The notes under the pieces are model-generated. The model was not told the DNA's origin and ran no database searches. It saw nothing but the letters and a program-made list of their open reading frames with translations. Shown here one piece after another: positions 27,233-37,084 of a DNA stretch of 64,000 nucleotides. Made by a program: the position numbers and the translations under genes. Every line of letters starts with the position of its first letter. Position 1 is the first letter of the stretch. The stretch comes from Pseudoalteromonas rubra (lineage in GTDB: Bacteria; Pseudomonadota; Gammaproteobacteria; Enterobacterales; Alteromonadaceae): the NCBI RefSeq assembly GCF_001482385.1, contig NZ_CP013612.1, forward strand, positions 1,178,001 through 1,242,000, read 5' to 3'.

Positions 27233-28159
27233 ATGTCACAATTTAAAACAACATTGTCGTTTACTTTTTCGGTTTGTGCGCTTGGCGTCGCACTCTACAG
27301 CCACGTTACCCAGTCACCAGCACTCAGTAGCACATCTGATGTTCAATCAGCAGAAAATGCATCATTGCAAGGTGACAGCGAACGGTATGCGCCTGTCGAG
27401 GCAGGCAGCTTGGTTAAAAAACAGCAGCATATTGAGCAATTAGAGGAGCAAGTGCGTTATTTACAGGAGCGTGTTCTCGAACTGGAGAATCGCACTTTCT
27501 CTGCATCGTCTTCTCCTGACGCACTTGAGGAATCTGTATTAGCCATCCTGGAGAAAAAGGAGCAGCAAGAACGTGCTGAGCACAGGCAGAGTAATCCGGT
27601 TTATGGTTTTTATGAGGACTTGCCTGATGACTATGAGATGCGTCTGAAAACCGATCCTGAATATGCCGATAAACTGGGCAGACAATTACAGCAAAAAGTG
27701 TTGGATGAGAGTCTACCTGTGATTGACCGTTTGTCGGCGATGGGTCAGTTGCAGATGAATATGTATGTGCTGAATCGCACCCAAATGGACACCATGAGTT
27801 ACGATACGGTGGACGCTGTGATTAAAATCAGCCGCGGGCAGTACGATGATAAACTCAGAGTTCAGGCACTGGATGTCGTTGCACAAACGCCAGTGGTAGA
27901 CGCGCGTATAGCGCGTTCTTTGCTGGATATTGTTGAAAAAGAAGAAAACGATTACATGCGAGCAACGGCTGCAGAAGGTCTGATGTCGCAATATTATCAG
28001 GCGAACGATGAGCAATATCCGGGGCTTAAGCGGCAGCTGGCAAACGATATTCTGAAATTATACGACAACGATATTGATAATCAGGTTTATAACCTGATGC
28101 AGCGTATGATCGGAGACGAAGACCTGCTGGATCAAATTCGCAAAGATGCCAATAAGTAA
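27233..28159 (+). CDS. Membrane-anchored coiled-coil protein of unknown function
   Basis: This 308-residue protein has one N-terminal hydrophobic helix (residues 7-25), which is a signal anchor or signal peptide. A low-complexity linker and a heptad coiled coil (about 62-92, QQHIEQLEEQVRYLQERV) follow. Then comes a charged, helix-rich C-terminal half with HEAT-like spacing (about 140-305). It would sit in the periplasm. I do not recognise the family. It reads as a real gene from its start with AGAGG upstream and from consistent composition. Confidence 0.7.
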   Translation: MSQFKTTLSFTFSVCALGVALYSHVTQSPALSSTSDVQSAENASLQGDSERYAPVEAGSLVKKQQHIEQLEEQVRYLQERVLELENRTFSASSSPDALEESVLAILEKKEQQERAEHRQSNPVYGFYEDLPDDYEMRLKTDPEYADKLGRQLQQKVLDESLPVIDRLSAMGQLQMNMYVLNRTQMDTMSYDTVDAVIKISRGQYDDKLRVQALDVVAQTPVVDARIARSLLDIVEKEENDYMRATAAEGLMSQYYQANDEQYPGLKRQLANDILKLYDNDIDNQVYNLMQRMIGDEDLLDQIRKDANK

Positions 28160-28641
28160 TCTTGCTAATCAGTTAGGTTTGAAACTTTTCTTTTCGTTAT
28201 AGGCATGGTGTCTGGCGTGTCAAACGCACAGCTTTAAGAACATTATGTACCCAGTACCCAGTACCCAGTACCCAGTACCCAGTACCCAGTTCAATACAGT
28301 TAACTGTTATTACCTGGAGTGATATGCAGGCACATTATCAATAATATGACTTCATGGTCATCAATGGTCCAAAAAGGTACCGGAAAATATCAGGCAAGGT
28401 ATGAATAGCTAAACCGAGGTCCCGCTAGCGCTGATCAATTGAAATGGTGTTTTAAAGGCAGGTTTTTTCAGCCAGTTGAGGTTGCCTTATTCAAACAAAG
28501 TGACAAATACCAATAATCGTATTTCGTAGTGTATTAATTACATCTATATTTATAGTGTATTTTTTCTGATAACTCGCATATTTAGCGCTGTCGCCTGCTC
28601 GTATATGAATAAGTTAGGTGGCGGTAAAGGAAGGGGTAGCC
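28160..28641. promoter_or_regulatory. Intergenic region before the chemoreceptor gene
   Basis: No gene is seen. It contains the 7-bp tandem repeat described separately and an AT-rich stretch at about 28500-28570 where promoters for the chemoreceptor would be expected. No specific promoter is claimed. Confidence 0.35.
28247..28290. repeat. Tandem repeat of GTACCCA, six copies
   Basis: Six exact copies of the 7-bp unit GTACCCA run from 28247 to 28288, followed by GT. The unit length is not a multiple of three and the array is non-coding, about 350 bp before the chemoreceptor start. Confidence 0.95.
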
Positions 28642-30669
28642 ATGTTGCCGTTGCGGCTTTCCATCAAGCACAAAATCACCCTGGGGTTTGGTGGTATTGG
28701 TATGTTGCTGGTTATTGCCAGTGCGTTAGCTTATTGGGCATTGTTAGAGATCCAGCGTGCCAATCATAAAGTTACAGACACTGCCCAGCCCATCTTGCAT
28801 GCCGCCGAGCAGTTCCAGCAACAGCAACTCAGGATCAGTAACCTAGTCTCCAAAGCATACAGTGCGGGTGATGAGTCCGGTATACAGCAGGTACAGCACG
28901 CTTTTAACCAGGCCGAATTGCGTGCGCAGTCGTTGCTCGATGAGTTAGAAATGCGCTCGGCAGATAATCCTGGCGTGGTGCAGCCGCTTCGGGAAGTTGC
29001 CTCAGTCCGTGCCGAGTTGCGGCAATTTTCAGACGCTTTGTTCGCCGCACGTCAGGCACAATTTCGTGCTGCATATACTATTGAGCAAGGCGTAGACCGT
29101 TTTTTTGAACACAGAAACACTGCGGGTATGGCGATGTTGGATATCGAGTTAATTGAAACAACGGATACCCGACTGAGAGAGGAAGTCGCGGGGACTGGGA
29201 TCCGCATTGATGATCTGCTGTTTACGCTGGAAAATAATGTGCAATCTCTCGCGCAACTTAGCCCCGATAGCCTTGCAACCCATCGCGAGGATGTTGGGTT
29301 TATCGTTGATAACATCAGTGACAACTTAACTTACCTGAAACGTCAGTCTGTTGGGCTGCCAATTGAACCGTTACTTAAGCAGTTTGAGCCGGCTTGGGAG
29401 CACATTGTTCGTCAGTTAAAAGAGCCTGGCACTTTGTATCAGGCGCTTGAGCAGCGCTACAGGGGACAGCAAACCGCTATGGGGAGTTATCGGCGTGCCG
29501 AGCAGGCCTTTGCCGACTTATTTAACCAGATCGATGTTATCCAAGGTCAGACCCAGAACCAGTTTGATTTATATCAGCAGGCATCAGACCAATTGATTGA
29601 GCAGGCTCAAAATGCGGCCCTGATATTGGTTTTAGTTTTTGCCATTTTAGCGGTCTGGATAGCACTGTCCACAAGCCGTGCGATGCTTATTCCACTTGCT
29701 GCTGTAAATAAAATGCTGAGATATATTGCCAGTGGTGATTTTTCCAGGCGAATGGTTAAACGTCAGGATGATGAGTTTGGCACCCTGACTAACAATATTA
29801 ATCAGGTAAAGCAAAGCCTCAGTAACTTGATGGAAGAAATAGACACTCAGGTATATGAATTAAAAGACTTAGCAGGTTCATCATTGGCGCGCAGCCAAAC
29901 CCTGACCAGCAGGGCAACGGCGCAGGTTGAGAGGACAGACAATGCATTGAACATTGCGTCTAATATTGCCAGCAGTGCCATTGATGTGTCTGAACAGTCA
30001 CGGGATGGTGTGTCCGGACTTAAGCATGCACAGCGACTAAATCAGGAAACGGCTCATAGTGTTATGCACAATAAGCAAAAGATCATGTCATTAAGCGGCA
30101 CGATGACCGAATCTGTGGGGGCGATGGACGGGCTCAGGGCACACAGTGAAGACATAGGAAAAATTTTGGATACGATAGTCGCAATTGCTGAGCAGACGAA
30201 TTTACTGGCATTAAATGCGGCCATCGAGGCCGCAAGGGCCGGAGAGCAAGGTCGGGGCTTTGCGGTGGTTGCTGATGAAGTCAGACAACTGGCTATTCGT
30301 ACACAAAATGCCACGCAGGAGATCAATAAAATGATCGCGGCTCTACAGGCTGATACGCACACGACCGCGACTCTAATCCAAAATGGGGAGCAGGATGTTC
30401 GTGCGTGTGCCCAGCAAAGTGAAGTGCTCGCGAGTAATATGGCGCAGGTCAGTGAAGCCATAGAACAAGCAACTGCATTGAGTGAGCGGGTACTCGACGC
30501 CGCAAATCATCAGGCAACGCACTGCGAGAGTATTGCCGGGCTGATGAAAGATGTTCAGGAAACGGCTGCACGTAACTCACAGGAAATGGGCTTCATGGCC
30601 AAAGACAGTGAGTCACTCAGTGGCTTTGCAGCCAGGCTGACCCAGCTTATTGAACGCTTTAAGCTCTAG
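28642..30669 (+). CDS. Methyl-accepting chemotaxis protein
   Basis: This 675-residue protein starts at the ATG at 28642 with AAGGAAGGGG upstream; a GTG 24 bp earlier is less likely. A transmembrane helix (about 12-36) is followed by a helical periplasmic sensor of about 290 residues, a second helix near 330-352 and a HAMP domain. The cytoplasmic coiled coil has the canonical tip: [20 protein letters not shown] followed by [18 protein letters not shown]. It signals to CheA/CheW. The ligand is unknown. No chemotaxis operon is adjacent. Confidence 0.95.
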   Translation: MLPLRLSIKHKITLGFGGIGMLLVIASALAYWALLEIQRANHKVTDTAQPILHAAEQFQQQQLRISNLVSKAYSAGDESGIQQVQHAFNQAELRAQSLLDELEMRSADNPGVVQPLREVASVRAELRQFSDALFAARQAQFRAAYTIEQGVDRFFEHRNTAGMAMLDIELIETTDTRLREEVAGTGIRIDDLLFTLENNVQSLAQLSPDSLATHREDVGFIVDNISDNLTYLKRQSVGLPIEPLLKQFEPAWEHIVRQLKEPGTLYQALEQRYRGQQTAMGSYRRAEQAFADLFNQIDVIQGQTQNQFDLYQQASDQLIEQAQNAALILVLVFAILAVWIALSTSRAMLIPLAAVNKMLRYIASGDFSRRMVKRQDDEFGTLTNNINQVKQSLSNLMEEIDTQVYELKDLAGSSLARSQTLTSRATAQVERTDNALNIASNIASSAIDVSEQSRDGVSGLKHAQRLNQETAHSVMHNKQKIMSLSGTMTESVGAMDGLRAHSEDIGKILDTIVAIAEQTNLLALNAAIEAARAGEQGRGFAVVADEVRQLAIRTQNATQEINKMIAALQADTHTTATLIQNGEQDVRACAQQSEVLASNMAQVSEAIEQATALSERVLDAANHQATHCESIAGLMKDVQETAARNSQEMGFMAKDSESLSGFAARLTQLIERFKL

Positions 30670-30679
30670 CTTTTTGGCT

Positions 30680-30961
30680 TTAACCGGTACTGTCGATATG
30701 ACCCATATCACGTCCGGGATCGAGCTGATCCCGTACCCGACGTTTCAAAATTTTAGCCTCCGGAAAACCGCCATCACGTTCCCGACACCAGATCAGGATA
30801 TCGTTATAATAGACTTTAAATACACCCTTACTGGCCGGGACCAGAGCGACCTCGGCCAACTCATCTGCAAACGTTGACAGCAATTCCTGGGCAAGCCAGC
30901 CACTGCGTAGTAACCACTGGCATAAAACACAATACTGGATCGCTATTCTGGGTTTACTCAT
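30680..30961 (-). CDS. Rdx/SelW-family thiol protein
   Basis: This 93-residue protein has the SelW/SelT-like redox motif C11-V-L-C14 directly after the first beta strand (PRIAIQYCVLCQW) and later the GVFKVYYNDILIWCR and FPEAK elements of the Rdx family (thioredoxin-like fold). Cys replaces Sec, as is usual in bacteria. The start overlaps the nhaR-like stop by 4 bp, so the two are one operon. Function is a thiol-redox role that is not well defined. Confidence 0.88.
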   Translation of the reverse strand: MSKPRIAIQYCVLCQWLLRSGWLAQELLSTFADELAEVALVPASKGVFKVYYNDILIWCRERDGGFPEAKILKRRVRDQLDPGRDMGHIDSTG

Positions 30962-31872
30962 GTTGGTTCCTGATTGTCATCTATGCTGCGCGCATGTTGC
31001 ACAAACTCGGAATAAATCGAGTCTTTGATGAGTCTGTCAGGCGTAAAGGCATAGTAGTTCTGATAGACGTTTTCGATTGCACCTATGAAATTCACATCAT
31101 AGTGTCGCTCTATTTCTTCGCGTACAGACAAAGGTGCAGGGAATACCCCAAACCCTTGTTGCCCCAGCGCTTTCATCAATGCACTGTCGTCTACATGACC
31201 GGCAACAGATATCTCGATTTTGAGTTCATTGAGCCAGTACTGAATGGCGCTGGTGACCGGACTGTTCTTGGCTGGCAGTATGATTGGTGTGTCGGCCAAT
31301 GCAGCCGGAAAGTTGTCACCGGTTAAGGCCTGAACTTGCTTCATGCCATAAAACCCGATCTGACTCTTACCGATTTCGTGGCAAAAAAGTTTGAACGGGG
31401 TATCACCATCTAAGGGCTTATCCGCCAACACCAGATCCAGTTTGTGCGTGGCCATTTGCGCCAGCAGCTCAGCTTGTTGTCCGTCAATGCAGTGCAGATT
31501 GGAAATACGCTCGTTATCAATCAGGGGGGCCAACCATTTAGAGACCAGAGACTTTGGCAGCGCATCGGAAATACCGACCTTCAGTGTTCGATTGATAGAG
31601 GCAAGATCACCCTTGGTGGTTTCCAGCCATTCCTCTGCAATGGCAAACATGTCATCGGCATATTGCTGGGTGAGTTGTCCGTACTCGGTCAGTCGTAATC
31701 CTCTGCCTTCTCTTAAAAACAGTTGCTTACCCAGACGTTGCTCCAGACTGGTAATCTGTGCGCTGATGGTTTGGGGTGTCAGATGCAATATTTTGCTGGC
31801 CGCGGCAATGCTGCCGTGACGACTAACCTGCCAAAAGTAATACAGGTGGTTGTAATTTATGTTCGTTATCAT
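30958..31872 (-). CDS. nhaR: LysR-type regulator NhaR
   Basis: This 304-residue regulator has the NhaR-type N-terminus: INYNHLYYFWQVSRHGSIAA and LHLTPQTISAQITSLEQRLG form the winged helix-turn-helix, and the substrate-binding domain follows. NhaR activates sodium/proton antiporter genes and other targets in response to Na+. No nhaA lies nearby; instead it is co-transcribed with the Rdx gene. Orthology is by similarity to E. coli NhaR over the DNA-binding domain and through the VADAL/ISDALPKSLVS region. Confidence 0.85.
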   Translation of the reverse strand: MITNINYNHLYYFWQVSRHGSIAAASKILHLTPQTISAQITSLEQRLGKQLFLREGRGLRLTEYGQLTQQYADDMFAIAEEWLETTKGDLASINRTLKVGISDALPKSLVSKWLAPLIDNERISNLHCIDGQQAELLAQMATHKLDLVLADKPLDGDTPFKLFCHEIGKSQIGFYGMKQVQALTGDNFPAALADTPIILPAKNSPVTSAIQYWLNELKIEISVAGHVDDSALMKALGQQGFGVFPAPLSVREEIERHYDVNFIGAIENVYQNYYAFTPDRLIKDSIYSEFVQHARSIDDNQEPT

Positions 31873-32010
31873 TCGTAATATTCGAGGTTTTGCTAAGAAT
31901 TAATCAGCTTTTTTCTTTTTAAATACATTAGTAGATTAGCCTCATCGACGCAACAATATGAGTTCAATTTCCAGTAAATTGCTGGCTTTGTACAAGAGGT
32001 TGATAGCATT

Positions 32011-32313
32011 ATGAAACTAAATTTCAGAGCAACAGGCAAGCGTATTGCGCAGGCGACTAAGGCGCAGCTCGCAAAGTTGGCGACCAACAAGTTTATGCGC
32101 TATGACGCCCATATCCGCAAAGTGCGCATTGATGTGGATGAGCAGCCCTGTCAGCGCCACGGCGTTTTGACTATCTGTAAAGTGGAAGTGTTATTGCCCG
32201 GATTACCCAGTGTCTCTGTTCGAGCCAAAGGTAAGAATATGATGCAGGTGATCAAGCGTGCATTGTGTGACAGCGAATTGCTACTGGCGCGCCAGTTTAA
32301 TCGGGTTGCTTAG
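32011..32313 (+). CDS. Small HPF/RaiA-like (S30AE-fold) protein
   Basis: This 100-residue protein has the strand-helix-strand order of ribosome hibernation factors: MKLNFRATGKRI, helix ATKAQLAKLATNKF, IRKVRIDVDEQ, CKVEVLLPGLPSVSVRAKG and helix MMQVIKRALCDSELLLARQ. It is basic, which fits ribosome binding. It is the short type. Similarity is by pattern, so the family call is moderate. It is divergent from nhaR. Confidence 0.65.
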   Translation: MKLNFRATGKRIAQATKAQLAKLATNKFMRYDAHIRKVRIDVDEQPCQRHGVLTICKVEVLLPGLPSVSVRAKGKNMMQVIKRALCDSELLLARQFNRVA

Positions 32314-32695
32314 TATAGCCCCAAGCGTACTGGAGCAACTCTATTGAAAAGTAGAAAATTTATTCGACCCAAACTGAACGAAATAGGAGGTGGCGTCCAG
32401 GTTAGAATATGATTATGCAGTATTTACAGTTATTCCCAAGCACTTGCGGCGGCATGGAGGCCGCGCTTTCCACTGCTCTTGCCAGTTTATCACTTAACAA
32501 ACTTACCTAAATCCGCTACAAACAATGCTTCTTGGTGCAAGAATTAGTCAAGTAAGTTCAATAATGTACCCAGATTAATTTTCAAACTGATTAAAGTATT
32601 AATAAAATGTTTATTGTTGGTGACATTTAGATTGAGTTTTGCTATTTTCAGAGCCTGGTATTGATCAACACTTTTTAGTTTCAAGGACGTAGTGC
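32314..32695. other. Intergenic region before the adaptor gene
   Basis: There is no confident gene. A 33-codon frame (32409-32510, MIMQYLQLFPSTC... ending NKLT) has AGGAGG 18 bp upstream, too far for a standard start, so I do not annotate it as coding. A short GC-rich inverted repeat (GCGGC/GCCGC) lies near 32446-32464. The adaptor's AAGGA site is at about 32683. Confidence 0.35.
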
Positions 32696-33964
32696 ATGCA
32701 GTATATCGACGATACCAGCGCTCAGGACAGCCAACTAGAGAAAAAACATAACTACAAACTCTATTTCCTGCTCATCGCTGGTGTATTTATTTCATTTTAT
32801 TTTGTTGTTCCTCAGATACTTGCATGGGCAAGTGGAGAGAGCGCCGTGAGAATGGAAAACATTCATGTGGCGGAAGTACGTCGTGGTGAATTTGTGCGGG
32901 ATATTTCTGTTCAAGGCCGCGTGATAGCGTCACGTCGTCCTACACTATATAGCCCGGCAGAAGGAACAGTTACTTATTTGGTGACTGCCGGAGACTCGGT
33001 GGAAATGAGCCAGCCGTTGGCGCAGATAGACAGCCCAGAACTGAAAAGCTTGCTGGCTCAGGAGCTGGCAGAGTTAACGCGCCTCAGCACGCAACTGGAA
33101 CGAGAAAAAATTCAGGCTAAAAAGCAGGATCTTGCTCAGGAGAATTATCTGGGCAAAGCAATCGTGGCGCTGAATGCGGCAAAGCGTGAAATGCGCCGCA
33201 ATGAAGAAGGCAAAAAGAATCAGGTGGTCAGTGATATAGATTACCAAAAAGCCAAAGATGAACTGGAAAACGCACAGCGAGAGCATCGCCTGGCGGTTAA
33301 AGAAGTAGCTTTGCTGAAGGAAAGCCAGAAGTTTGAGATCCAAACACGTGCCATTGAATTGCAAGCTCAACAGGTTTTGGTGGACGAATTAAAAAGACGT
33401 GTCGCTTCGCTGGAAATTCGCTCACCGGTTAACGGCATTGTGGGTAACCTGAACGTCGATCAGAAAAATACGGTGGTGAAAAATCAGCCGCTGCTGAGTG
33501 TGGTGGATTTGTCCCATTACGAGGTTGAGGTCAATATTCCGGAAAACTATGCCGATGATCTGGCTTTGGGAATGCCTGCTCAAATTACCTTAAATGGCCG
33601 CGCTTATGAAGGTGAACTCACCGCAATATCGCCCGAAATAGTGCGAGGTCAGGTGGAAGGCAAGATCCGCTTTAAGGAAGCAGAGATCACTGGCCTGAGG
33701 CAAAATCAACGCTTAACCAGTCGGATTGTGCTGGAAGAAAAATCAGGCGTTACCTATTTGCCCAGAGGTCAGTTTGTCGATGCATACAGCGGCAAGTATG
33801 CCTATGTACTGGACGAAGGCAGTGCAGTGAAAAAGTCCATAAGTTTGGGATCGAAAAGTCTTGGTCAGGTAGAGATCCTGTCGGGGCTGGCTGTAGGTGA
33901 TACGGTCATCATTTCTGATACGCGCATGTTTAATAGTGCAGAGCGTGTGAGAGTCGTCCAGTAA
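32696..33964 (+). CDS. MacA/HlyD-type periplasmic adaptor
   Basis: This 422-residue membrane-fusion protein has an N-terminal transmembrane anchor (about 24-46). A lipoyl half-motif (PAEGTVTYLVTAGDSVEMSQ) is followed by a long alpha-hairpin (about 115-225). The second lipoyl half is EIRSPVNGIVGNLNVDQKN, then beta-barrel and membrane-proximal domains. It links an inner-membrane transporter to an outer-membrane channel. Two MacB-type permease genes follow, so this is a MacAB-like export system, though an ATPase gene is missing here. Confidence 0.9.
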   Translation: MQYIDDTSAQDSQLEKKHNYKLYFLLIAGVFISFYFVVPQILAWASGESAVRMENIHVAEVRRGEFVRDISVQGRVIASRRPTLYSPAEGTVTYLVTAGDSVEMSQPLAQIDSPELKSLLAQELAELTRLSTQLEREKIQAKKQDLAQENYLGKAIVALNAAKREMRRNEEGKKNQVVSDIDYQKAKDELENAQREHRLAVKEVALLKESQKFEIQTRAIELQAQQVLVDELKRRVASLEIRSPVNGIVGNLNVDQKNTVVKNQPLLSVVDLSHYEVEVNIPENYADDLALGMPAQITLNGRAYEGELTAISPEIVRGQVEGKIRFKEAEITGLRQNQRLTSRIVLEEKSGVTYLPRGQFVDAYSGKYAYVLDEGSAVKKSISLGSKSLGQVEILSGLAVGDTVIISDTRMFNSAERVRVVQ

Positions 33965-34045
33965 TTTAATCAACGCGAAGGCGCGATCACAACGATGATC
34001 GTGCCGACCCGGCGCTATTTTCGGGTACAACAAGGTGGAGGAAGC

Positions 34046-35380
34046 ATGCTGATGAGATATTATTTCAAACTGGCCTGGATAAGCTTCAAACAGACTCCAC
34101 TATTAAGTTCCTTAATTGTGGTCACTATAGCGGTCGGTATTGCCGCGACAATGACCACTTACACTATCAATTACATGATGAACCAAGAACCTGTGCCTGG
34201 TAAGTCAGACACCCTGTTTTTGGTCCAGCTTAACAGCTGGGGCCCGGAAAAAGCCTATTATAGTCAGGGCGAAGAAGAGCGGGTACCGCCTTATCTTACT
34301 TTTCAGGACGCGCAAAACTTATGGCGGGCAAACCGTGCCCAATCACATGTTCCTATTAGTGGTTATCGGGATCAGTTAAAGCTTCCAGAGCAGCCAGACT
34401 CTGTTGCAAAAACAGCATTGGTGCGTTCTACCAGCCGGGACTTCTTTACTGCCTTTAACGCCCCGATGAAGTTTGGTACTGCCTGGTCTGCTGAGGCCGA
34501 TAGGCTAGGGGAGCGAGTTGCTGTTATCAGTGCCGATGTTAATCAACGGCTGTTTAATGGTCAGAACTCGGTTGGTCAGTCCATTACGCTGGGCGCACTG
34601 GAGTATCGTGTTATCGGGGTGTTGGACACCTGGCCAATCCTGCCGCGCTTTTATGGCGAAGCCATGCATGCTTTTCGTCAGCCCAGAGATGTGTTCATTC
34701 CATTTGAAACCCAAGTGCGTAACGCCCTTTGGTCTGCAAACTTACAGCCGTTTGAATGTTGGCGCGATCCACAAGACAGCTCGTTCGAAGCGTTATTGGC
34801 ATCTGAATGTGTCTGGGTTTACTTTTGGGTGGAACTACAAGATACCAATCAACGCCGTTCTTACGAGGAATTCCTCTATTCCTACGTTCAGGAACAGCGT
34901 GTGCTGGGACGTTTTCAGCGCAAAATAGTCAATAAATTGAGTACACCTACTGAGTACCTGACTGAGCGCGAAGCTATTTCTGACGATAACCGGGTGGCAC
35001 TCGGGCTGTCATTGTGTTTTCTATTGCTATGTTTATTGAACAGTACCAACCTCATGATGGCAAAGTTTCATGGCAAGGCTGGAGAGATTGGGTTACGCCG
35101 TGCTGTGGGCGCGAGCAGGCAACAGGTTTTTATTCAGTTCAGTGTCGAAACTGTGCTGATGGGGATATTTGGCGGTGTACTGGGTCTGGTACTGGCTCAA
35201 TTGGGACTCACTATTTGCAGTCGGGTATATCAGCACTTGAGCAGCGATTTGATGCAAATGGATCTGTATATTCTGGTGTTGACGCCTTTGGTGGCGATAT
35301 CAGTCAGTGTGTTCTTTGGTCTTTTCCCTGTCTTTAGAGCCAGTCGGATAGAGCCGGCCAGCCAGTTAAACAGTGTGTGA
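34046..35380 (+). CDS. MacB-type ABC permease, first subunit
   Basis: This 444-residue permease starts at the ATG at 34046 behind GGAGGAAG; the longer frame has no ribosome-binding site. A first transmembrane helix (about 18-40) is followed by a MacB_PCD periplasmic domain of about 250 residues, then three FtsX-type helices. The loop KFHGKAGEIGLRRAVGASRQ is the usual ATPase coupling segment. It has no nucleotide-binding domain of its own. It is probably paired with the next gene as a heterodimer. Confidence 0.88.
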   Translation: MLMRYYFKLAWISFKQTPLLSSLIVVTIAVGIAATMTTYTINYMMNQEPVPGKSDTLFLVQLNSWGPEKAYYSQGEEERVPPYLTFQDAQNLWRANRAQSHVPISGYRDQLKLPEQPDSVAKTALVRSTSRDFFTAFNAPMKFGTAWSAEADRLGERVAVISADVNQRLFNGQNSVGQSITLGALEYRVIGVLDTWPILPRFYGEAMHAFRQPRDVFIPFETQVRNALWSANLQPFECWRDPQDSSFEALLASECVWVYFWVELQDTNQRRSYEEFLYSYVQEQRVLGRFQRKIVNKLSTPTEYLTEREAISDDNRVALGLSLCFLLLCLLNSTNLMMAKFHGKAGEIGLRRAVGASRQQVFIQFSVETVLMGIFGGVLGLVLAQLGLTICSRVYQHLSSDLMQMDLYILVLTPLVAISVSVFFGLFPVFRASRIEPASQLNSV

Positions 35381-35390
35381 GGGACAACTT

Positions 35391-36602
35391 ATGCGAGACT
35401 TGCTACCTATTCTCAAAACGCTGAATCACAGTCGGACCGCACCGATGCTGTTTGTGTTGCAAATTGCCGTCACCTTTATGATTTTGGTGAATGCCGCTTA
35501 TATGGCAGTGCAAAAGCAAAGTTTATTATCCCGGCCAAGTGGTTTGGATGAGCAAAATACCTTTTATGTTCTCACCAACTTACCGGGCGATGCTGCTGCC
35601 AGAGCCGCGGATATTGAGCAAGATTTGCTGGCGTTGAAAGAGATATCTGGCGTTATCAATGCCTCTGTTACCTCGGGTGTTCCATTAACTGGGTGGGGAA
35701 ATTTTCTGGAAGTCGCGACAGAAGCTGACGGAGACTACGATACGTTCAGTGGATACTATGGGGGAGATAACGCCCTGTTAGAGACCATGGGACTGACACT
35801 GGTTGCTGGGGAGGGCTTTACACAAGCCCCGCTCTATGCAGACACGGACGGATTTCGTGTCGCGACGGAGATCATCATTACACAGACGCTCGCACAGTCA
35901 TTGTATCCGGATGACTGGCGCCAGGCAGTAGGCATGACACTTTATATTGATAAACGGCCTCAGCAGGTTCGTGGTGTGGTGAAAAGTTTGCAGGCCGCCT
36001 GGAGCTTTTGGGTGGTCGTGGAGCACAGTGTGCTGGCCCCTGTGATAGAAACCAGTGAATACGTCTATTATCTGGTGCGCAGCGCACCGAGTCAGCAGGC
36101 TCAGGTGATGGCGAATACGGCGGATTATTTGATGCGCCGACATGGCCGGAAGATTGAAGAGTTGATGACTTTTGCTGAAGTTAAACAGCAAAGTTATCAG
36201 GCTGAGTACGCGGCGAGTATGACCTTACTCTGGGTCGTTGGCTGTTTGTCCTTAGTCACAGCCCTTGGCATATTTGGTCAGGCGCGTTTTGCTGTCACCC
36301 AGCGTATTCGACAAATCGGCATCCGCCGGGCGCTTGGCGCGCAGCAAGGGCAGATTGTGGGCTATTTTATGTTAGAAAATGCGCTGCTTACTTTGTTTGG
36401 TGTAGCGCTTGGCTGTGTTGCAGCGGTTGTACTGAATATGCAGTTTAGTAACTGGTTTGAATTGGCAATTGTGCCCGCTGAATTCTTCGCCTTGGGCGGA
36501 GTATGTATGATGTTACTGGGTCAGGTTGCGACTCTGGCTCCCGCCTGTCGGGCAGCTAAAGTTTCCCCTGCAATAGCAAGTCGTTTGGGCGCGCCAAGAT
36601 AG
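35391..36602 (+). CDS. MacB-type ABC permease, second subunit
   Basis: This 403-residue permease starts at the ATG at 35391 with GAGGGA upstream. It has the same layout as the preceding gene: helix, periplasmic MacB_PCD domain, and three FtsX helices with the coupling loop RIRQIGIRRALGAQQGQIV. It follows 10 bp after the first permease stop. It also lacks an ATPase domain, so the complex must borrow an ATPase coded elsewhere. Confidence 0.88.
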   Translation: MRDLLPILKTLNHSRTAPMLFVLQIAVTFMILVNAAYMAVQKQSLLSRPSGLDEQNTFYVLTNLPGDAAARAADIEQDLLALKEISGVINASVTSGVPLTGWGNFLEVATEADGDYDTFSGYYGGDNALLETMGLTLVAGEGFTQAPLYADTDGFRVATEIIITQTLAQSLYPDDWRQAVGMTLYIDKRPQQVRGVVKSLQAAWSFWVVVEHSVLAPVIETSEYVYYLVRSAPSQQAQVMANTADYLMRRHGRKIEELMTFAEVKQQSYQAEYAASMTLLWVVGCLSLVTALGIFGQARFAVTQRIRQIGIRRALGAQQGQIVGYFMLENALLTLFGVALGCVAAVVLNMQFSNWFELAIVPAEFFALGGVCMMLLGQVATLAPACRAAKVSPAIASRLGAPR

Positions 36603-36658
36603 ACTAGCGTACATGCGACTTGTTATGATAGACCCCAGAACAACAAGTCGTAGTCACT

Positions 36659-37072
36659 ATGTTAAAGCTATCAAATCATGTCGAACTGGCAGCCTGGGAA
36701 ATTGAACTATCAGCGATCAGAGCGCAAGGTGCGGGTGGGCAAAATGTCAACAAGGTATCTTCTGCCATTCATCTGAGGTTCGATATTCAGCGCTCAACCT
36801 TACCCTCGTTTTACAAAGAGCGATTGCTGGCCTTGCAGGACAGCCGCATCAGTAAAGAAGGTGTGATTGTTATTAAAGCGCAGAGTTTTCGCACTCAGGA
36901 GCAGAACCGAGAAGACGCGCTGGCCAGGTTGAAAGCGCTGATCCTCAGTGCAACGAAAGTGGAAAAAAAACGCCGTGCAACCAAACCTACCCGAAGCTCG
37001 CAGCGAAAGCGACTCGATAGCAAAAATAAACGGGCGCAAACCAAAGCGATGCGCGGCTCCGTGAAGTTTTAA
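36659..37072 (+). CDS. arfB: Alternative ribosome-rescue factor ArfB (YaeJ)
   Basis: This 137-residue peptidyl-tRNA hydrolase of the class I release factor family has the catalytic GGQ in RAQGAGGQNVNKVSSAIHLR. The basic C-terminal tail (KKRRATKPTRSSQRKR, then SKNKRAQTKAMRG) enters the empty mRNA channel of stalled ribosomes. Length and layout match E. coli ArfB. Confidence 0.95.
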   Translation: MLKLSNHVELAAWEIELSAIRAQGAGGQNVNKVSSAIHLRFDIQRSTLPSFYKERLLALQDSRISKEGVIVIKAQSFRTQEQNREDALARLKALILSATKVEKKRRATKPTRSSQRKRLDSKNKRAQTKAMRGSVKF

Positions 37073-37084
37073 TCAGCATGTATG

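Noticed and set aside
28247..28290. Repeat array as a CRISPR
   Set aside because: The units are 7 bp, contiguous and without spacers.
30680..30961. Rdx protein as a selenoprotein
   Set aside because: Both positions of the redox motif are Cys codons and there is no in-frame TGA before the stop.
32314..36602. Darobactin-like or other RiPP cluster around the exporter
   Set aside because: There is no radical SAM or other maturation gene, and the only candidate precursor frame lacks a proper ribosome-binding site.
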